Shown here one piece after another: positions 59,714 to 64,000 of a DNA stretch of 64,000 bases (positions are counted from its first letter, which is position 1; each line of letters opens with the position of its first letter). The DNA comes from Lewinellaceae bacterium. GTDB lineage: Bacteria; Bacteroidota; Bacteroidia; Chitinophagales; Saprospiraceae. The stretch covers positions 1 through 64,000 of the forward strand of contig JACJYK010000002.1 of NCBI GenBank assembly GCA_020636135.1, written 5' to 3'. The position numbers were made by a program, and so were the translations under genes. The notes under the pieces are model-generated. The model did no database searches. It was not told the DNA's origin and worked only from the letters and a program-made list of their open reading frames with translations.

Positions 59714-60556
59714 ATGCCAAAAATATTTTCCATTGCATTGATCCTTTTTCTGTTTTCCGGCAGAGAACATCCGCAGCGGAAAGTGGAATCACCCGTGGAA
59801 GCATCGACCATTGATCTGTGCGAAGTGGGCAATTCGGCATTCCAGGATGGTGAAACCATTACCTATAAACTATATTACAACTGGAACTTCATCTGGCTTG
59901 CAGCCGGCGAAGTGGAATTTAAGGTAAAGACCTATCCGGACTTTATCAAAGTCTCCGCCCGGGGAAAGACTTATCCCTCCTACGAATGGTTTTTTAAGGT
60001 AGACGATTATTTCGAAGCTCATCTGGACAAGGAGACTTTGCTTCCTACCCTATCCATTCGGGATGTCCACGAAGGAAGCTATACACGATACGATAAAGTG
60101 ATCCTGGATCAGAAGAATCATCAGGCTACCTATTACTGGGGCCCCGACAAGTCCAATACCCAGAGTGCCCAGAAAGCCGTCAACGGCTGTATGCACGACA
60201 TTCTGTCTGTCATCTACACGTTGCGTAACGTCAATGTAGGATCCTGGCAGGTCAACCAGCAATTGCCGGTCTCCATCTTTCTCGATAAGGAAGCCTGGAA
60301 TGTAGGAGTCACCCTGGTGGATAAATACGAAGAAAAGCGGATCAAGGGACAGGGTAAGGCACAGACCCATCACCTCGAACCCCAACTGATCACCGGTAAT
60401 GTATTTAAAGAAGGGGATCAAATGCAGATCTGGGTATCCGCTGATGCAAATCACATCCCACTGATGATCGAATCTCCGGTTTCTGTGGGTTCGGTTAAGG
60501 CCGTGATCAAGAGTTGGTCCCGGTTAAAATACCCTTTCGAACTGGACAATCCCTGA
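59714..60556 (+). CDS. DUF3108 domain-containing protein
   Basis: A 280-residue protein with a hydrophobic N-terminal segment (about residues 5-18) that is probably a signal sequence. The DUF3108 domain follows: NSAFQDGETITYKLYYNWNF, GEVEFKV, then GKTYPSYEWFFKVDDYFEAHLD and the SYTRYDKVILDQKNHQATYY strand pair. DUF3108 proteins are exported, all-beta proteins of unknown role. It is followed after four bases by the DUF4230 gene. The 266-base gap upstream contains the weak -7 element TAccTTCG at 59593-59600. Confidence 0.88.
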   Translation: MPKIFSIALILFLFSGREHPQRKVESPVEASTIDLCEVGNSAFQDGETITYKLYYNWNFIWLAAGEVEFKVKTYPDFIKVSARGKTYPSYEWFFKVDDYFEAHLDKETLLPTLSIRDVHEGSYTRYDKVILDQKNHQATYYWGPDKSNTQSAQKAVNGCMHDILSVIYTLRNVNVGSWQVNQQLPVSIFLDKEAWNVGVTLVDKYEEKRIKGQGKAQTHHLEPQLITGNVFKEGDQMQIWVSADANHIPLMIESPVSVGSVKAVIKSWSRLKYPFELDNP

Positions 60557-60560
60557 CCCT

Positions 60561-61178
60561 ATGGCCTTGCGTAAATCCTCATTTCCCTGGCGATTGTTTC
60601 TACTGGTTGTTTTGGCTGGCATTTTGCTGACCACCGTTTATGTCCTGCGTTCCGGATGGATGCAGGCACTGCAGAAAAAGGAAGCGGTAACCTCAACTGT
60701 CCTTCTGGAACGCATCCAGAAAGTGGCTAAACTCATCACGGTTGAAGGCCATTTCAGTGAGATCTACGATTATAAGGACTATTACTGGGCGGACTTCAGC
60801 CCATTTCGTAAAAAAGCGCTGTTGCGTATCAAAGCAAAGGTGTCGATGGGTTACGATTTTAGTCAGTTTCATGCGGAAGCCGATCCGAAAAAGCTCACCA
60901 TCACCATTGACCCGCTGGGTGAACCGGAGATCCTGTCCATTGATCACGACATCGATTATTACGACATTTCCGAAGGAACATTTAATGGATTCACCTCTAC
61001 CGACTATACCAGACTTTCCGAAGAAGCGAAGAACTTCATCCGGCATCAGGCTGAAAACTCGGACCTCAGGCAACAAGCCGCCGAACAGGGCAAGGATCTG
61101 ATGGACCTGGTAACCATGATGGTGGAGCAGGCAGGCTGGAAGCTGGAGATAAGGCAGGGGAAAGCGTTATTGAAATAG
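60561..61178 (+). CDS. DUF4230 domain-containing membrane-anchored protein
   Basis: A 205-residue protein with one N-terminal membrane helix (about 10-29, RLFLLVVLAGILLTTVYVL). The rest is a DUF4230 domain: STVLLERIQKVAKLITVEGHFSEIYDYKDY, FRKKALLRIKAKVSMGYDFS, and a closing helical segment with AEQGKDLMDLVTMMVEQAGW. Domain function is unknown. It faces the periplasm by topology. Four bases separate it from the DUF3108 gene, so the two are co-expressed and may act together. Confidence 0.9.
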   Translation: MALRKSSFPWRLFLLVVLAGILLTTVYVLRSGWMQALQKKEAVTSTVLLERIQKVAKLITVEGHFSEIYDYKDYYWADFSPFRKKALLRIKAKVSMGYDFSQFHAEADPKKLTITIDPLGEPEILSIDHDIDYYDISEGTFNGFTSTDYTRLSEEAKNFIRHQAENSDLRQQAAEQGKDLMDLVTMMVEQAGWKLEIRQGKALLK

Positions 61179-61282
61179 TCACCGGGCACGAGAGTGTCTG
61201 CAGATTCTGACAATTAAAGGCTGCGAACATTTTTCCTGAGTGCCAGACAGCGACAATCCTTCAATCTGGCTACATTTAGGCT

Positions 61283-62710
61283 ATGCATCACGAAAGTATT
61301 TCCGTACTGGATATCTTTAAGATTGGGGTAGGACCTTCGAGTTCACATACCCTGGGCCCGTGGCGGGCAGCACTGGCTTTTCTCCATTGGCTGGAGGAGC
61401 AGGATCACTTCAATGATCTGATGCGGCTCCAGGTGCATTTGTTTGGATCGTTGGCCAAGACCGGTCATGGCCATGGCACCGATATCGCGGTGCAACTGGG
61501 GTTGCAGGGTGAGGATCCGGTGACGTTCGACACAACCAGGATTGAAGCTGCCATTCAGAACATCGCTTTTAATCAGTCACTTCTGCTTGGTGGCAGGCGA
61601 TACCTTCCGTTTGATCCGGCAACCGACCTGGTTTTCTTTACAGATATCACCCTCGATTACCATCCCAATGCACTGACCTTTGTCGCAGAGCTTGAGAACG
61701 GCGAGACCTTGGCCAAGACATACTATTCGATCGGAGGAGGATTTATCCAGCAGCACGAGCAGAGTCACGTCTCCACGCTGGAACCTGTGGTCCTAAGGTA
61801 TCCCATTGAGACCGCCGAGGAATTGGTGCAATACTGTTTGAAAAATGCCTGTTCCATCTCGGAAGTGGTCTGGGAAAATGAAAAGGCGTGGCGTCCTTCC
61901 CGCGATACGGGAGCAGCGTTATGGCAGATCTGGGAGACCATGCGGGATTGCATCTACCGGGGATGTCATTCGCCGGGGCAGTTGCCCGGAGGATTGCATG
62001 TACGGCGGCGGGCGCCCGATTTTAATAAGAAGATGCTGAAAAACTTCCCTTATACGGACTACGACAACTGGATCGAGGCCATCCGGCAGAGCGCCCAACA
62101 GGATTTTCAGAAGATCCTGGTCTGGGTAAGCTGTTTTGCCCTGTCCGTCAATGAGGAGAACGCATCCTTCGGACGGGTAGTCACGGCCCCGACCAATGGC
62201 GCTGCCGGGGTTATCCCGGCCGTATTGCAATACTACATCACCTTCCTGGGCGGGAATCAGCGCAGTAAAATCATTCGCTTCCTGCTCGTAGCCGGTGAGC
62301 TGGGGAGCATCTTCAAGAAGGGATCCACCATCTCGGCAGCCATGGGTGGCTGTCAGGCAGAGATCGGCGTATCTTCAGCCATGGCGGCGGGAGCACTGAC
62401 CGATTGTCTGGGTGGCAGTATCCGCCAGGTCCTGATGGCTGCGGAAATCGCTATGGAGCACCACCTGGGACTTACCTGCGACCCGGTGGGTGGTCTGGTC
62501 CAGATCCCCTGCATCGAGCGCAATACCATGGGTGCCATCAAGGCCATCACCGCAAGCCAGATTGCCCTGCAATCCAATCCCGAACACGCCCGTGTCCACC
62601 TGGATGCGGTTATCAAGACCATGTGGGAGACGGCTCAGGATATGAGCCACAAATACAAGGAGACTTCGGAAGGAGGGCTGGCCGTGCAGGTAGGGTTATC
62701 GGAATGTTGA
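61283..62710 (+). CDS. sdaA: L-serine ammonia-lyase (iron-sulphur, single chain)
   Basis: A 475-residue L-serine dehydratase that turns serine to pyruvate and ammonia. The N-terminal beta domain has ISVLDIFKIGVGPSSSHTLGPW. The alpha domain has NEENASFGRVVTAPTNGAAG, GSTISAAMGGCQAEIGVSSA and CDPVGGLVQIPCIERNTMGA, whose Cys residues serve the 4Fe-4S cluster. This is the single-polypeptide form. It stands alone. Its stop codon is inside a 7-bp tandem repeat (62704-62731), and a hairpin element follows. Confidence 0.95.
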   Translation: MHHESISVLDIFKIGVGPSSSHTLGPWRAALAFLHWLEEQDHFNDLMRLQVHLFGSLAKTGHGHGTDIAVQLGLQGEDPVTFDTTRIEAAIQNIAFNQSLLLGGRRYLPFDPATDLVFFTDITLDYHPNALTFVAELENGETLAKTYYSIGGGFIQQHEQSHVSTLEPVVLRYPIETAEELVQYCLKNACSISEVVWENEKAWRPSRDTGAALWQIWETMRDCIYRGCHSPGQLPGGLHVRRRAPDFNKKMLKNFPYTDYDNWIEAIRQSAQQDFQKILVWVSCFALSVNEENASFGRVVTAPTNGAAGVIPAVLQYYITFLGGNQRSKIIRFLLVAGELGSIFKKGSTISAAMGGCQAEIGVSSAMAAGALTDCLGGSIRQVLMAAEIAMEHHLGLTCDPVGGLVQIPCIERNTMGAIKAITASQIALQSNPEHARVHLDAVIKTMWETAQDMSHKYKETSEGGLAVQVGLSEC

Positions 62711-62731
62711 ATGTTGAATGTTGAAGGTTGA
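62704..62731 (+). repeat. 7-bp tandem repeat over the sdaA stop codon
   Basis: ATGTTGA is repeated exactly three times (62704-62710, 62711-62717, 62718-62724), followed by the variant AGGTTGA (62725-62731). The first copy contains the TGA stop of the serine dehydratase gene. Confidence 0.85.
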
Positions 62732-62735
62732 GTCC

Positions 62736-62848
62736 ACTTCGGAAAGTCAATTGCAATAAGCCTCTCCGCTCGACGCTTTAAGGCGTCTCGGTCGACCTGC
62801 CTGTCCGTTTAGGCGGGGATGACATCGGGTTTTTGGCTTTTCCGAAGT
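62736..62848. repeat. 113-bp palindromic intergenic element (MITE-like)
   Basis: The terminal arms ACTTCGGAAA (62736-62745) and TTTCCGAAGT (62839-62848) are perfect inverted repeats. Inside are two smaller hairpins: GACGC with GCGTC near 62775-62790, and CCTGCCT with AGGCGGG near 62796-62818. No ORF is present. It lies between two converging genes, so it may also end transcription in both directions. Confidence 0.6.
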
Positions 62849-62916
62849 ACACTCAAGATTGAATGAGGTGTCTCGTCCTGGAAACTATTGACGGATTCAG
62901 TGATTAAGACGCCGGC

Positions 62917-63837
62917 CTAATTAAACGATTGCCTGAATTCAAGCGGACTTTGTTTGGTCTTGATTTTAAACAGCTTGCTAAAGGATTGTGATTGCCCAAA
63001 ACCCAAAGCATAGGCAATTTCACTCACGGTGAGATCCGTGGTTGATAATTTTTGTTTTGCTTCTGCTATCAGTTTTTCATGTATGTGCTGCTGGGTGGTC
63101 TGCCCGGTAAGTTCTTTCAATAATGCACTTAAATACCCCGGAGACAGATTCAGATTTTCAGCCAGGTATTGCACCGTTGGCAATCCCTGCAGAGTAAGCT
63201 CATCGCTGTGGAAATAGTCGTCAAGCAATTTCTCCATGCGATCCAGGATTCGGTGATTTGAAATTTTTCGGGTAATGAATTGTCGCTTGTAAAACCGGTC
63301 AGAATAATTCAGCAAGGTCTCTACCAGGGAGACAATGATCTGCTGGCTAAACTGGTCGGTATTGGTATTGATCTCCTTCCGGATGTTCCCGATAATTGAA
63401 TTGAGCGTTCGTTCTTCCTCATCCGATAAAAAAAGTGCTTCGTTTACTTCATAGTCAAAATAGTTGTATTTCCTGATGTTTGTCGCGAGGGGAGTTCCCC
63501 ATAACAGATCGGGATGGATGAGTAACATCCACCCGGATCGTTGTTCCTGCTGTTGTGGCGAAGTCTCGACGCCAAATACCTGATTGGGTCCAATAAAAAA
63601 CATCACGCCTTCGTCAAAATCGTATTGCTGTTGCCCGTATTTGTATTTGGCACCGATACCTCTTTTTACGGCTATGTTGTAAAAATCAAACACCAGACTG
63701 GATGGCTCGTTTTCCTCCCTGCACCTGGTTTCTCCATAATTGACAATGCTGATCAGCGGATGCCGGGGAGCCGGTAAGCCTTTGTATTTGTGAAATTCAG
63801 CGATTGTATGGACCCGATGGATACTGTTGCCGGTCAT
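62917..63837 (-). CDS. AraC-family transcriptional regulator
   Basis: A 306-residue regulator. The N-terminal cupin-like sensor (about 1-180) includes VFDFYNIAVKRGIG and a metal or ligand-binding-like beta barrel (FDEGVMFFIGPNQVFGVE). The C-terminal AraC DNA-binding domain (about 205-306) has PTVQYLAENLNLSPGYLSAL and LTVSEIAYALGFGQSQSFSKLF with the closing TKQSPLEFRQ. It is nine bases downstream of a truncated oxidoreductase gene on the same strand, so it may regulate that gene, as AraC/NmrA-type pairs often do. Confidence 0.93.
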   Translation of the reverse strand: MTGNSIHRVHTIAEFHKYKGLPAPRHPLISIVNYGETRCREENEPSSLVFDFYNIAVKRGIGAKYKYGQQQYDFDEGVMFFIGPNQVFGVETSPQQQEQRSGWMLLIHPDLLWGTPLATNIRKYNYFDYEVNEALFLSDEEERTLNSIIGNIRKEINTNTDQFSQQIIVSLVETLLNYSDRFYKRQFITRKISNHRILDRMEKLLDDYFHSDELTLQGLPTVQYLAENLNLSPGYLSALLKELTGQTTQQHIHEKLIAEAKQKLSTTDLTVSEIAYALGFGQSQSFSKLFKIKTKQSPLEFRQSFN

Positions 63838-63846
63838 AATTCAAAT

Positions 63847-64000
63847 TTAGTCTTGTTGACTGTAAACAAGGGCAAAATCTTTGGCAAATTCAGCGAACTT
63901 AACCTTTCCCGGAAGCGGTTTGTTGCGATAATAATCTTCATAGAGAGAACCATTCCGCTGAGCTGCCTGCATCTCAATAAATCCGGATGCAATGGTTTTA
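63847..64000 (-). CDS. NmrA/SDR-like oxidoreductase, 3' end (truncated by window)
   Basis: The last 50 codons of a gene running off the window: the frame ends GKVKFAEFAKDFALVYSQQD and begins KTIASGFIEMQAAQRNGSLY. This C-terminal pattern (exon-like GFIEMQAA, then GKVKxAxFAKxF) resembles NmrA-type NAD(P)-binding oxidoreductases that are common beside AraC regulators. The ATG and cofactor motif are outside the window, so the assignment is tentative. Confidence 0.6.
   Translation of the reverse strand, partial: KTIASGFIEMQAAQRNGSLYEDYYRNKPLPGKVKFAEFAKDFALVYSQQD

Noticed and set aside
1..64000. tRNA, rRNA, CRISPR array, prophage or insertion sequence
   Set aside because: I scanned intergenic gaps for T-loop and anticodon-arm patterns, spaced direct repeats and transposase motifs and found none.

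Overview
The window comes from a Bacteroidota chromosome, most likely a Saprospirales-type organism (the order is inference). Evidence for the phylum: type IX secretion (T9SS) genes and cargo (sorting domains of types A and B, PorT-, PorQ- and PorV-like proteins, a GldB-like lipoprotein), many SusC-style or lipoprotein signal peptides, head-GIN (DUF2807) proteins, few Shine-Dalgarno sequences, and several exact copies of the Bacteroidota -7 promoter element TAnnTTTG. Gene content is mainly chromosomal housekeeping mixed with sugar- and surface-related accessory genes. I see no rRNA, tRNA, insertion sequence, prophage or CRISPR array.

Layout: 1-540 is the 3' end of a T9SS cargo gene. 948-3252 is a BlaI/BlaR1-like repressor-protease pair with two perfect operators. 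3492-7277 is an operon of an NTF2-like protein, a DUF1080 lipoprotein and a sialate O-acetylesterase. 7279-16960 holds DinB, a TPR lipoprotein, dodecin, thrS, DUF3788, a dihaem peroxidase, a GNAT enzyme, a dihaem cytochrome, a sialidase-like protein and a CDF transporter. 17147-18677 has two tandem head-GIN proteins. 18791-22324 is divergent nadE and dnaX. 22481-25806 is a sugar-oxidoreductase operon (Gfo/Idh/MocA, PmoA-like DUF6807, sugar isomerase) whose first and third products carry Tat-type leaders. 25893-31343 holds pyrD, nadC, a PorT-like barrel, GldB-like, a 2OG-Fe(II) oxygenase and tatA. 31408-38810 is nearly all on the minus strand: S2P protease, acyl-CoA dehydrogenase, TPR protein, and gltA-gcvH-vanZ-tonB. 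39103-45365 has a T9SS type B cargo protein, DUF3109, a PpiD/SurA-type foldase, a YwqK-like lipoprotein and PorQ. 45453-46711 is an AT-richer AraC/DUF1398 pair. 46823-56462 has a hydroxyacid dehydrogenase, then a tightly packed trio of TonB-dependent receptor, 1308-residue surface protein and PorV-like barrel. 56703-64000 has greA-HIT, an MFS exporter, ruvC, DUF3108-DUF4230, L-serine dehydratase, and an AraC regulator behind a truncated NmrA/SDR-like gene.

How they connect: the cell exports folded proteins by Tat (tatA, and two Tat-leader proteins in the sugar operon) and moves surface proteins through T9SS (PorQ, PorT-like and PorV-like parts plus cargo). TonB, the SusC-like receptor and the sugar enzymes suggest uptake and oxidation of glycans or glycosides.

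Most interesting signals: a run of ten A residues in dnaX where slippage in either direction meets a stop within a few codons (possible gamma/tau switch); a promoter followed at once by an intrinsic terminator in the greA leader (an attenuator resembling the GraL arrangement of enterobacteria); a tryptophan-rich sensor region in the BlaR1-like protein; the receptor/surface protein/PorV trio; near-leaderless promoters; and a 113-bp hairpin element beside a 7-bp tandem repeat at 62704-62848.
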